In this document: positions 38,327 to 47,869 of the stretch, piece by piece
Layout: each line of letters starts with the position of its first letter
How positions within the stretch are numbered: the first letter of the stretch is position 1
Assembly (NCBI RefSeq): GCF_009857915.1
Contig: NZ_WWCM01000011.1
Span: 115,131 to 179,130, forward strand
Length of the DNA stretch: 64,000 nt
Source: Duganella qianjiadongensis
Lineage (GTDB): Bacteria; Pseudomonadota; Gammaproteobacteria; Burkholderiales; Burkholderiaceae_D
Reading direction: 5' to 3'
Notes under the pieces: generated by a model
The model's input: only the letters and a program-made list of their open reading frames with translations
What the model was told of the DNA's origin: nothing
The model's database searches: none
Translations under genes and position numbers: made by a program

Positions 38327-40438
38327 ATGTTCCCTGCTACCCCCTACGCGAAAACCCGTTTGCATCTGGCGCTGGCCGCCGCCGGCCTGTGCGCCCTGCA
38401 TGCTCCTGTGAATGCGAGCGAAGATGGCAGCGAAGGCGCGCTGTCCAAAGTATTTGTCAAAGCCACAGTAGAAAAGAAAAAGCTGGGCGATAGCGTCAGC
38501 GGTGGTGCGCTGGGCCGCAAATCGGAACTCGATACGCCCTTCTCCACCAAGGCGGTCAGCAGCGACGAGATCGAAGACCGGCTGGCTACGAGTATCTCGG
38601 AAGTGCTCAAATACGATGCGTCCGTCACGGCCATCAGCCCGCCCATCAGCACTCATCCGGCCACCATACAGATGCGCGGCCTGCGTCTCGATGACCTGAA
38701 CGGCTACAAGATCAATGGTCTGGCTGCCGTCAACCGCGGCACCGAAATGCCGCTGGAAATGTTCGAGAGCGTGGAAGTGCTGAAAGGCCTGAGCGGCTTT
38801 ATGTACGGCTTCGGTTCGCCGGGCGGCATCGTCAACTACGTCACCAAGCGCCCCACTACCGACAAGAGCTTCAGCGCGGCACTCGGCTATCAGGAAGGCG
38901 GCGCACTCAAGGAGCACTTCGATATCGGTGGCCGCATGGGCGAAGAAGGCGGCTTCGGCTACCGCCTCAACCTGCTGCATGAAGACGGCGGCGTACAGGA
39001 GGAAAGCGGTACCATCCACCGCAATGCTGCAGGCCTGAATCTGGAATGGCGTATCAGCGACGACGTGGCACTCACCTACGAATCGCTCTACCAGCGCCGC
39101 AAGAGCGTGGGCGGCACCGACGTGGTGCTGTCGACTTCCTACGCCGTGCCGCAGCCGATTGCAGGCAATAGCAAACTCAATAGCGTGGGCGCCGGCAGCG
39201 ATGTGGAATTCGTCATGTACACGCTGGGCATGGATGCGCGCGTGGCGCCGGACTGGATGATGAACCTGTCCTACCGTACCTCGGACTCGACCCGCGTCTA
39301 CAAGAAAGACCAGTACTACATCACCAGCGACAAGGGCGACTACAAGGACCGCGTCACCTCCGAGCTGCACGGCTACCACTTCGACCAGATACAGGCTAGC
39401 TGGGAAGGCAAGCTGCAGAAATGGGGCGTAGGGCACGACATTGTCGCCGGCTTCTCGTCGCAGAATCTGGTTTCGACCTCCTCTGCCGTCACCCCGAAAA
39501 CCTATCTGGGCACGGGCAATCTGTATGCGCCTACCATTATCAATGTGTACGGGATTAACTGGAGCGGCGGCACCTACCGCGACGAAGCTACGCGGCAGGA
39601 AGCCGCTTTCGCCAGCGACACCGTCAAACTCGATGATCACTGGTCGGTGCTGGCGGGTGCGCGCTTCAATCGCTTCCTCGACAATGCCTACAATGCCAAG
39701 AACGCGCTGATCGCCAATTATCCAGCCATCCGTACCACGCCTACTGTGGCGCTGATGTTCAAACCAGCCGCCGACACCACCATTTACGGCAGCTATGTGG
39801 AAGCCATGGAAATGTCGGCCAGCGCTCCGGCCTCCGCTGCCAACGCCAACCAGACCTTCGCCCCGATCAAGAGCAAGCAGGCCGAAGCCGGTATCAAGAC
39901 CGAGCGCAGCTTCTGGAACGCCAGCGCGGCGCTGTTCCAGATTAAACGTGGCGCCCAGTACACCAATGCTGCCAATGTCTTCGTAGCCGATGGCGAAACT
40001 AGGTATCAGGGGCTGGAAGTAAACAGCGTGATACAGGCCAGTAAGAACCTGTCCATCGAAGGTGGCGTGATGCTGCTCGACGCCACGCTGGAAAACGCTG
40101 CGCCCGGCTATAGCGGCAAGCGCGCTGTCGGTGCGCCGCGCCGTCAGGCGTCGATACAGGCAACGTGGCGCGACGTGCTGCCGGGCCTTGCCCTGCACGC
40201 CGGTTCGCAATATCTGGGCGAGCTGCCGCTCGATGCAGCGAACGTCCATACGCTGTCCGGCACCACGCTGTTCGATGCCGGTTTCAACTACCGTCAACGC
40301 TATTTCGGCAAGATGGTGAGCGTGCGCGCCAATATCTCCAACATCGCCAACCGCAAGTACTGGACCTACTATCAGGAGAACTACCTGAACGTGGGCTCGC
40401 CGCGCACGGTCAGCGTCAACCTGCGGGTGGACTTCTAA
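38327..40438 (+). CDS. TonB-dependent receptor, siderophore-receptor fold, next to phytase-like gene
   Basis: A 703-aa outer-membrane receptor with a signal peptide ending near HAPVNASED. The plug has SELDTPFSTKAVSSDEIED, then RGLRLDDLNGYKINGL and FESVEVLKGLSGFMYGFGSPGGIVNYVTKRP, the layout of the siderophore-receptor subfamily. The C-terminus VSVNLRVDF is a standard barrel end. The next gene, an inositol-phosphate phosphatase, starts two bases after its stop. I infer that the substrate may be phytate, or iron bound to phytate, rather than a classic siderophore. No Fur-like site was seen upstream. Confidence 0.88.
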   Translation: MFPATPYAKTRLHLALAAAGLCALHAPVNASEDGSEGALSKVFVKATVEKKKLGDSVSGGALGRKSELDTPFSTKAVSSDEIEDRLATSISEVLKYDASVTAISPPISTHPATIQMRGLRLDDLNGYKINGLAAVNRGTEMPLEMFESVEVLKGLSGFMYGFGSPGGIVNYVTKRPTTDKSFSAALGYQEGGALKEHFDIGGRMGEEGGFGYRLNLLHEDGGVQEESGTIHRNAAGLNLEWRISDDVALTYESLYQRRKSVGGTDVVLSTSYAVPQPIAGNSKLNSVGAGSDVEFVMYTLGMDARVAPDWMMNLSYRTSDSTRVYKKDQYYITSDKGDYKDRVTSELHGYHFDQIQASWEGKLQKWGVGHDIVAGFSSQNLVSTSSAVTPKTYLGTGNLYAPTIINVYGINWSGGTYRDEATRQEAAFASDTVKLDDHWSVLAGARFNRFLDNAYNAKNALIANYPAIRTTPTVALMFKPAADTTIYGSYVEAMEMSASAPASAANANQTFAPIKSKQAEAGIKTERSFWNASAALFQIKRGAQYTNAANVFVADGETRYQGLEVNSVIQASKNLSIEGGVMLLDATLENAAPGYSGKRAVGAPRRQASIQATWRDVLPGLALHAGSQYLGELPLDAANVHTLSGTTLFDAGFNYRQRYFGKMVSVRANISNIANRKYWTYYQENYLNVGSPRTVSVNLRVDF

Positions 40439-40440
40439 AC

Positions 40441-41973
40441 ATGCCGCTGCCACGCCTTGCGGCAGTTGCCGCGCTGTTCCTGCTGCTCCCCGCTTACGGC
40501 CAGCATTACCAGACCAAGACGCCGTATCAGCCTCCGCCAGCCAGCGCCAGCAGCGAGGCAGTACCGCAAGGCTACCGGCCGATACACACCCAGCTGCTGG
40601 CACGCCATGGTTCGCGCGGACTGACCAGCATGAAGGCCGATCTGGCGCTCTACAATCTGGTGCAACTGGCCCGGCAGGAGCACGCCCTCACGCCGCTGGG
40701 CGCGCAGCTGGAACCGGCGCTATTGCGGATGATGGAAGCCAACGCCCTGCTAGGCTATGGCGTGGCAGGCATCCGCAAACCCGGCTATGGCAACGAAACC
40801 ATGCAGGGCATACGCGAGCATCAGCAACTGGCCCAGCGGCTGTATCAGCGCATGGCGCCCCTGTTCCAGCCAGCAGAAGCCGGCACGGCTGCGGCGCCAC
40901 GCCAGATATTGCTACTGAGTTCGGGCAAGGACCGCGCTGTCGATAGCGCCGAATACTTTGCGCAGGCGCTGTTCGCCATGCAGCCATCGCTGCAGGCGCA
41001 GCTGCTGCGTCCGGCCCCGCTGGCGCCACGCGGCAGCGACAGCGCCGCCGGCACTGACCGCTTCCTGCTTTATTTCCACAAGCTCGGTCCCAAAACGGAT
41101 CTGGTAGCCGATAGCAGCGATCCACTGCATGCCGCTTATCAGGCCAGCCTCGCCTATCAGGCATGGCTGCGCAGCGATGCGCTATCCCAGCGTCTCGCCG
41201 CGCTGGAAGCCCGGCCCCGGCTGGCGCAAGCGGCCAGCAAGGTACTGGCGCGCCTGTTCAAGCCCGGCTTTATCCGTGCCCTCGCCACTGGCCAGCGTCA
41301 GGCAGCCAATACGGGCACGCAGCAATTCACCAGCAAGGACGGCCAGTTCACCAGCCGCCTCGAAGGCGACGGCGATACCGTCATCCGCACGCCAGTCGAT
41401 GCCGCACTGGCGCTATATGAGCTCTACGCTGCGGCAGCCGATATGCAAGCCGAACTTGGCGCCAGCTTCCATCGCTTCATGCCGCAGGCGCAGGCAGCGG
41501 TGTTTGCCGAACACGAAGATGGCGTCAGCTTCTATAGCAAAGGCCCGGGCCTGCTGGAGAACGGCGCCGTCAACTACGCCATGGCCCAGCCCCTGCTCGA
41601 TGATTTCTTCGCCGAAGTGGAAGCGGTGGCTGCGGGCGACCTGCGCCATGTGGCCAAACTGCGCTTCGCCCACGCCGAAACCGTGATCCCGCTGGCCGCC
41701 CTGCTTGGCCTGCGCAGCATGTCCGAACAGCTAGCGGCAGCAACGCCTTATAGTTACAAATCGAGCCCGTGGCGCGGCGAACGGGTGGCGCCCATGGCGG
41801 CCAACATTCAGTGGGACAGTTATCAAAACGATCAAGGTCAAGTGGCCGTGCGCATGCTGTACAACGAACAGCCGGTAGATTTCAAAGCGGCCTGTACTTA
41901 CGCGAAACTTACGAGCACAAGCCACTTCTACGACTTTTCGCGCCTGCGCCGCTGCTATCAACGGCCCGGCTGA
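40441..41973 (+). CDS. histidine phosphatase, multiple inositol polyphosphate phosphatase (MINPP) type, probable phytase
   Basis: A 510-aa exported protein (signal ending LLLPAYGQHYQ). It has the branch 2 histidine phosphatase motif ARHGSRG at 54-60 with the catalytic His56, and HAE at 411-413 in LRFAHAETVIPLAA. HAE rather than HD as the proton-donor motif marks the MINPP subgroup, which removes phosphates from phytate (inositol hexakisphosphate). SSGKDRAVDSAEYFAQAL is also typical. The start is the ATG at 40441, two bases after the TonB-receptor stop, so the pair is one operon. An open stretch upstream in the same frame lies inside the receptor gene. Likely periplasmic or outer-membrane located. 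Activity on phytate is inferred. Confidence 0.85.
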   Translation: MPLPRLAAVAALFLLLPAYGQHYQTKTPYQPPPASASSEAVPQGYRPIHTQLLARHGSRGLTSMKADLALYNLVQLARQEHALTPLGAQLEPALLRMMEANALLGYGVAGIRKPGYGNETMQGIREHQQLAQRLYQRMAPLFQPAEAGTAAAPRQILLLSSGKDRAVDSAEYFAQALFAMQPSLQAQLLRPAPLAPRGSDSAAGTDRFLLYFHKLGPKTDLVADSSDPLHAAYQASLAYQAWLRSDALSQRLAALEARPRLAQAASKVLARLFKPGFIRALATGQRQAANTGTQQFTSKDGQFTSRLEGDGDTVIRTPVDAALALYELYAAAADMQAELGASFHRFMPQAQAAVFAEHEDGVSFYSKGPGLLENGAVNYAMAQPLLDDFFAEVEAVAAGDLRHVAKLRFAHAETVIPLAALLGLRSMSEQLAAATPYSYKSSPWRGERVAPMAANIQWDSYQNDQGQVAVRMLYNEQPVDFKAACTYAKLTSTSHFYDFSRLRRCYQRPG

Positions 41974-42122
41974 TGGCACAGGATTAAATTTCTAATTCTT
42001 TTAATAAGATTGCTCGTGCTGCAGTGCATCAAAAGCAACATTTATTGCAATCGGTTTCAAAACTTCTGTTTCTGTAGTGATAAACTTGGTAGGTCTTTTC
42101 GACCTATGAAAGGCTTATCCCC

Positions 42123-45100
42123 ATGAACCAGATGAATCGTCGCCAGTTCCTACGGGTAACTGGCGCTGCCATCGCGGGTTCTAGTATCGCGTTACTCGGC
42201 TTTACCCCGGGCACGGCCATGGCCGAAGTCCGGCAATACAAGCTGGCACGCAGTACCGAAACCCGCAACACCTGCCCTTACTGCTCCGTCGGTTGCGGCA
42301 TCCTGATGTACGGTCTGGGCGACGGCGCGAAAAACGCCAAGTCCACCATCATCCACATCGAAGGCGATGCCGACCACCCTGTCAATCGCGGCACGCTGTG
42401 CCCGAAAGGCGCCAGTCTGGTCGATTTCATCCACTCCGAAAACCGTCTGCTGGCACCGGAATACCGTGCGCCGGGCGCCACCGAGTGGAGCAAGATCAGC
42501 TGGGATGACGCGCTGACCCGCATCGCCAAGCTGATGAAAGCTGACCGCGACGCCAACTTTATCGAGAAAACTCCCGAAGGCAAAACCGTCAACCGCTGGA
42601 CCACCACCGGTATGCTGTGCGCCTCCGCTGCAACCAATGAAGTAGGCTATCTAACCCATAAAACCATGCGCAGTCTCGGCATGCTGGCATTCGACAATCA
42701 AGCACGTGTTTGACACGGTCCAACGGTGGCAGGTCTTGCCTCGACATTTGGACGTGGTGCGATGACGAATCACTGGGTTGACATCAAAAATGCTGATGTC
42801 ATCCTGGTCATGGGCGGTAACGCAGCAGAAGCACACCCTTGCGGCTTTAAATGGGTCACGGAAGCCAAAGCGCATCGCGGCGCCAAGCTGATCGTGGTCG
42901 ATCCGCGCTTTACCCGAACCGCTTCGGTGGCGGACTATTACGTCCCTACCCGTACCGGTGCGGACATCGTTTTCCTCGGCGGTATCATCAACTACCTGCT
43001 GACCAACGATAAGATCCAGCACGAGTACGTGCGCAACTACACCGACCTGCCGTTCATCGTGCGCGAGGACTTCTCGTTCAAGGATGGGCTGTATTCGGGC
43101 TACGACGAAAAACTCGGCAAGTACACCGACAAGAGCAGCTGGAACTACGAACTGGGCGAAGACGGCTATGCCAAAATCGATCCTACGCTCGAACACCCGC
43201 GCTGCGTGTACCAGCTGATGAAGGCGCACTATTCGCGCTACACCCCGGCCATGGTGGAGAAGGTCTGCGGCGTCCCGCCGGAGAAATTCAACAAGGTCGC
43301 GGAAATGCTGGCCTCGACGGCCGTTCCCGGTCGCGCCGCCACCATTCTGTACGCACTGGGCTGGACCCAGCACTCGACGGGCGCGGAAACCCTGCGTACC
43401 GGTGCGATGGTGCAGCTACTGCTGGGGAATATGGGTATCGCAGGCGGCGGCATGAATGCACTGCGCGGTCACTCGAATATCCAGGGTCTGACCGACCTTG
43501 GTCTGCTGACCAATATGCTGCCCGGTTATCTCACCCTGCCCGGCGAAGCCGAACAGGAATGGGATGCGTACGTGACCAAGCGCGCACTCAAGCCACTGCG
43601 TCCGAATCAGCTCAGCTACTACAGCAACGCCAAGAAATTCCTCGTCAGCTTCATGAAGTGCTGGTGGGGCGATGCGGCCACGGAGGAGAACAACTACGCC
43701 TTCGACTATCTGCCCAAGCTGGATAAGCCTTACGACATGATGCAGGTGTTCGAGCTTATGCATCAGGGGAAGATGAACGGCTATATCTGCCAGGGCTTCA
43801 ATATTCTGGCTTCGGCACCGGACAAGCAGAAAATCACCGAAGCGCTGTCCAAGCTCAAGTACCTGGTGGTGATGGACCCGCTGGCCGTGGAAACGGCCGA
43901 ATTCTGGCGTCCGTTCGGCGAGTTCCATCAGGTCGACCCAAGCAAGATCATGACCGAAGTGTTCCGCCTGCCCACTACCCTGTTCGCCGAAGAACGCGGT
44001 TCGCTGGTGAGTTCCTCGCGCGTGCTGCAATGGCACTGGCAAGGCGCCGATGGTCCGGGCCAGACCCGCAGCGATCTGGAAATCATGTCCGGCCTGTTCC
44101 TGCGCATCAAAGCGATGTACAAGAAAGATGGCGGCAAATTCCCTGATCCTATCCTCAACCTGACCTGGCCTTATGCCCAGCCGTATAGCCCGCAGCCGGA
44201 AGAACTGGCGATGGAATACAACGGCAAGGCACTCAAGGAGCTGACCGATCCCAAGGACCCGACCAAAGTCATCCTGAAGAAAAACGAGCAGCTGGCCGGC
44301 TTCGCGCAACTGCGTGACGATGGCAGTACCGCCTGCGGTTGCTGGATCTTCGCCGGTAGCTGGACCGCCGCAGGCAACCAGATGGGACGGCGCGACAACA
44401 GCGACCCGACCGGCATAGGCCAGACCCTGAACTGGGCCTGGGCATGGCCGGCCAATCGCCGCGTGCTGTACAACCGTGCTTCCTGCGACACCAAGGGCAA
44501 GCCCTGGGACCCGACCCGCAAGCTGATTGCGTGGAACGGCACCAACTGGGCCGGTGCGGACATCCCCGACTACAAGGCCGACGAGCCGCCGGAAAACGGC
44601 ATGGGCCCGTTCATCATGCTGGCAGAAGGTGTGGCACGCTTCTTCTCGCGTGAGGCGATGGCCGAGGGGCCGTTCCCCGAGCATTACGAGCCGTTCGAAA
44701 CGCCGGTGGGCCACAACCCGCTGCACCCGAACAATCCGCGCGTCACCAGCAATCCGGCTGCGCGTATGTTCGCTAACGACCGCGCCAAGCTGGGCAAGGC
44801 GGCCGAGTTCCCGCATGTGGCGACCAGCTACCGTCTGACCGAGCACTTCCACTACTGGACCAAGCATGCCAAGCTCAATGCCATCATCCAGCCGGAGCAG
44901 TTTGTGGAAATCGGCGAGGAACTGGGCAACGAGATCGGCGTGAAGCACGGCGACCGCGTCAAGGTCAGCTCCAAGCGTGGCCACATCATTGCCAAGGCAG
45001 TGGTGACCAAGCGGATCAAGGCGCTGATGATAGACGGGAAAAAGACCCATCAGGTGGGTCTGCCTATCCACTTCGGTTTCAAGGGGGTTACCAAACCTGG

Positions 45101-45194
45101 GTATTTAATCAACACGCTGACACCAACCGTTGGTGACGGCAATTCGCAGACACCGGAATTCAAGTCCTTCCTGGTGAAAGTGGAAAAAGCATGA
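42123..45194 (+). CDS. fdnG: formate dehydrogenase-N major subunit, selenocysteine-containing
   Basis: FdnG oxidises formate to CO2 at a molybdenum (or tungsten) bis-MGD centre with selenocysteine, in the periplasm. The 1023-residue product has a Tat signal with RRQFLR at residues 6-11 and a [4Fe-4S] motif [11 protein letters not shown] with a further Cys in GTLCPKGAS. The reading frame meets an in-frame UGA at 42711-42713 (residue 197) in the context [14 protein letters not shown], the same place as Sec196 of E. coli FdnG. A SECIS hairpin follows at once, so this is read as selenocysteine, not as a stop. fdnH, fdnI, fdhE, selA, selB and selC follow on the same strand. Confidence 0.96.
42711..42756 (+). 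promoter_or_regulatory. SECIS element of fdnG (UGA plus hairpin)
   Basis: UGA is followed by a stem-loop: CAC (42714-42716) and GTCCAA (42718-42723) pair with TTGGAC (42748-42753) and GTG (42754-42756). The apical stem GGCA/TGCC (42728-42731, 42737-42740) carries the GGTCT loop. The loop begins 18 bases after the UGA, the spacing of the E. coli fdnG and fdhF elements. GGUCU is the binding site of the SelB C-terminal domain. Confidence 0.93.
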
Positions 45195-45213
45195 TGACCC
45201 AAGGAGAATAACC

Positions 45214-46125
45214 ATGCCTTTACAATCCCTTGATATCAAGCGCAAATCCGCTACCACCGTGCAGGAACCGGTGGCTCGCACGCCCGTTATCGGTCAGGTG
45301 GCAAAACTGATCGATGTGAGCAAGTGCATAGGCTGCAAGGCCTGCCAGACCGCCTGCATGGAGTGGAACGATCTGCGTGACGAAGTCGGTGAAACCACCG
45401 GCGTGTACGACAACCCGACCGACCTGTCGCCCCAATCGTGGACGGTGATGCGTTTCACCGAACACGAGAAAAACGACGGCAACCTCGAATGGCTGATCCG
45501 CAAGGACGGCTGCATGCACTGCGAGGACCCGGGCTGTCTGAAGGCCTGCCCGTCGCCGGGCGCGATCGTGCAGTACACCAATGGCATTGTGGATTTCCAT
45601 CAGGAGAACTGCATAGGCTGCGGCTACTGCGTGGCGGGCTGCCCGTTCGACGTGCCGCGCATTTCGAAGAAGGACGACCGCGCCTACAAGTGCACGCTGT
45701 GCTCGGACCGGGTGGCAGTCGGTCAGGAACCTGCCTGCGTCAAGACCTGCCCTACTGGCGCCATCGTATTCGGCTCCAAGGAGGACATGAAAGACCATGC
45801 AGCGGAGCGCATCGAGGACCTGAAGTCGCGCGGCTATGCCAACGCAGGACTGTATGATCCGGCCGGCGTAGGCGGCACCCACGTGATGTATGTGCTGCAC
45901 CATGCGGACCAGCCGGGCCTGTACCACGGCCTGAAGGCCAATCCGTCCATCAGCCCGATGGTGGGCCTGTGGAAGGGTCTGACCAAACCGCTGGCACTGG
46001 CCGGTATTGCGGCCACGGCGCTGGCGGGCTGGTTCCACTTCACCCGCGTGGGTCCTAACGAAATCAGCAAGGACGAAGAAACCGAAGCACTGCATGAAGC
46101 CAACCGTATCCGGGAGGGCGAATAA
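45214..46125 (+). CDS. fdnH: formate dehydrogenase iron-sulfur subunit
   Basis: FdnH carries four [4Fe-4S] clusters that pass electrons from FdnG to the b-type cytochrome FdnI. The 303-aa protein has the Cys sets [45 protein letters not shown] and [21 protein letters not shown] (short forms of the four motifs). One membrane helix near residues 252-272 ([15 protein letters not shown]) anchors it at the C-terminus. It lies 19 bases after fdnG, with an AAGGAG site, and shares one base with fdnI. Confidence 0.96.
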   Translation: MPLQSLDIKRKSATTVQEPVARTPVIGQVAKLIDVSKCIGCKACQTACMEWNDLRDEVGETTGVYDNPTDLSPQSWTVMRFTEHEKNDGNLEWLIRKDGCMHCEDPGCLKACPSPGAIVQYTNGIVDFHQENCIGCGYCVAGCPFDVPRISKKDDRAYKCTLCSDRVAVGQEPACVKTCPTGAIVFGSKEDMKDHAAERIEDLKSRGYANAGLYDPAGVGGTHVMYVLHHADQPGLYHGLKANPSISPMVGLWKGLTKPLALAGIAATALAGWFHFTRVGPNEISKDEETEALHEANRIREGE

Positions 46126-46778
46126 TGGAAAATCTGCACCGCGACAAAGACGGCAATCCGCTGATCGACCGCTATTCGCCGGATGAACGCAATCACCACT
46201 GGCTGACAGCCGGCTGCTTCATCCTGCTGGCCCTGTCCGGTCTGGCCCTGTTCCATCCGGCCACGGCCTGGCTGTCCATGCTGTTCGGTGGCGGCCAGTG
46301 GACCCGCATCCTGCACCCGTTTATCGGGCTGGTGATGTTCGGTTCCTTCGCCACGCTGGTAAAGCGCTTCTGGCATCACAACCAGTTCGAGCCGGGCGAC
46401 AAGGAGTGGCTGGCCCAGATCGGCGACGTGATCAACAACCACGAAGAAAAACTGCCCAAGTCCGGCCGCTACAACGGCGGGCAGAAGATGCTGTTCTTCG
46501 TGCTGATCATTTGCATGACGGGGCTATTGATTTCGGGCCTGCTGATCTGGCGCGCCTACTTCTCGGCCTACTTCCCTATCGATCTGGTCCGGCTGGGCGC
46601 TTTGCTGCATGCTACCTTCGGCTTCATTATCATCTGCGCCATCATTGTTCACATCTACGCGGGTATCTGGGTACGGGGTTCCATCCGTGCCATGGTGCGC
46701 GGCACGGTCACCTACGGGTGGGCGCGCAAGCATCACCCGCGCTGGTTTGAAGAAGAGGCGCGTAAATCGCGTAAATAG
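46125..46778 (+). CDS. fdnI: formate dehydrogenase cytochrome b556 subunit
   Basis: FdnI is the inner-membrane di-haem cytochrome b that passes electrons to menaquinone or ubiquinone. The 217-aa protein has four predicted helices and His ligands in NHHWLTAGCF and near LLHATFGFIIICAIIVHIYAGIW (key His residues in the last helices). The C-terminus is basic (ARKHHPRWFEEEARKSRK), as usual for the cytosolic side. Its ATG overlaps the fdnH stop by one base (TAATG). Confidence 0.95.
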   Translation: MENLHRDKDGNPLIDRYSPDERNHHWLTAGCFILLALSGLALFHPATAWLSMLFGGGQWTRILHPFIGLVMFGSFATLVKRFWHHNQFEPGDKEWLAQIGDVINNHEEKLPKSGRYNGGQKMLFFVLIICMTGLLISGLLIWRAYFSAYFPIDLVRLGALLHATFGFIIICAIIVHIYAGIWVRGSIRAMVRGTVTYGWARKHHPRWFEEEARKSRK

Positions 46779-46861
46779 TCAGGCTGTCTAATCCCGCAGT
46801 TTGGGATTAGAATAGTCCGGAGCCGGCGGCGCAGTCGCCGCCGGCAATCTGGGAGAGATTT

Positions 46862-47869
46862 TTGGTACAACGCCTGCTTGCCCCCGGCGAGATCGAGGCA
46901 CTCGATCACACCGCCATTCCACGTCTGCTGCTGCCGCAGACTAAAGCCCTGTTCACTGCCCGCGCTGCGCGTCTGCGCCAACTGGCCAATAACGAAATCA
47001 AAGGAATTCCCGTCGGTGAAACGCTGCGCGGCTATCTGCTGCTGATGGCAGCGCTGGTCGATGCACAGGCCGCCGTGGCGGAATCCCTGCCTGCCGAGGT
47101 GTTTGCCCTGCCGCCTGCGGCTGCCATCGACCTGTCGATCGAACACCACATGCCGCCGCTGCCCGTCAACGGCGAACGCCCGGCCTCGTGGCGCCTCGTG
47201 TTCGATGCGCTGCTCGACCATCTGGAACCGCTGGCCGCAGGCCAGCCGCAGATGGCCGCCGTACTGGGCGAATTGCGCACGCTCGATAACGGCCAGCTGG
47301 AAGGCTGCGCCGACGCCGTGCTGGCCGAGCTGACCGATGGCGTGCACCCGCTGCATGCGCCATTTGTGGCCGCCGCCCTGCAATTGATGTGGACCATGCG
47401 TGCTGCGCAACTCGATTCGCGCCGCGTCCAGCCCCTCGTCACCAATACTCTTTGCCCCGTGTGCGGCGCCCACCCTGTGGCCAGCGTGATCCGCATCGGC
47501 GGCCAGTCGCAAGGCTACCGCTACCTGCATTGCAGCTGCTGCTCGAGCGAATGGCATATGGTGCGCGTCAAGTGCTCGTGCTGCGAAGGCACGGCCAAGG
47601 TGGCCTATCAGAGTCTGGAAGCGGCCGATGCGCCCACGCCGGACGACGCGCCCGTCGCCACCGGTAAGGCCAACGATCCGAGCAAGGTGGCACGCGCCGA
47701 AACCTGCGACGAGTGCCACACCTACCGCAAGATTTTCAATCAGGAGCACGACTACAACGTCGACCCGCTGGCCGACGATCTGGCCAGCCTCGCCATCGAT
47801 GTACTGGTCGGCGAAGCCGGTTACGCTCGCGCCAGCGGCAACCCGCTGTTATGGTTTAGCGCCGAATGA
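46862..47869 (+). CDS. fdhE: formate dehydrogenase accessory protein FdhE
   Basis: FdhE is a cytosolic rubredoxin-like protein needed for activity of selenocysteine formate dehydrogenases. The 335-aa product has the expected cysteine pairs: LCPVCGAHP, HCSCCSSEWHMVRVKCSCCEG and ETCDECHTYRKIF. The start is a TTG (46862) with a GGGAGAG site just upstream; no ATG fits. Its stop overlaps the selA start by four bases (ATGA). Its place between fdnI and selA links the enzyme to its cofactor machinery. Confidence 0.94.
   Translation: MVQRLLAPGEIEALDHTAIPRLLLPQTKALFTARAARLRQLANNEIKGIPVGETLRGYLLLMAALVDAQAAVAESLPAEVFALPPAAAIDLSIEHHMPPLPVNGERPASWRLVFDALLDHLEPLAAGQPQMAAVLGELRTLDNGQLEGCADAVLAELTDGVHPLHAPFVAAALQLMWTMRAAQLDSRRVQPLVTNTLCPVCGAHPVASVIRIGGQSQGYRYLHCSCCSSEWHMVRVKCSCCEGTAKVAYQSLEAADAPTPDDAPVATGKANDPSKVARAETCDECHTYRKIFNQEHDYNVDPLADDLASLAIDVLVGEAGYARASGNPLLWFSAE

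Noticed and set aside
42045..42060. TTGCAATCGGTTTCAA upstream of fdnG as an FNR box.
   Set aside because: The half-sites are 16 bases overall instead of 14 and do not match TTGAT-N4-ATCAA; oxygen control is plausible from the enzyme but not supported by this site.
42091..42105. AGGTC-TTTTC-GACCT hairpin just before fdnG as a terminator or riboswitch.
   Set aside because: Only a 5-bp stem, no T-run, and no known riboswitch pattern; too small to name.
42123..42713. fdnG broken by a stop codon or frameshift at 42711.
   Set aside because: The UGA sits exactly at the Sec position, is followed by a SECIS hairpin, the frame continues in phase, and selA, selB and selC are next door. It is selenocysteine.
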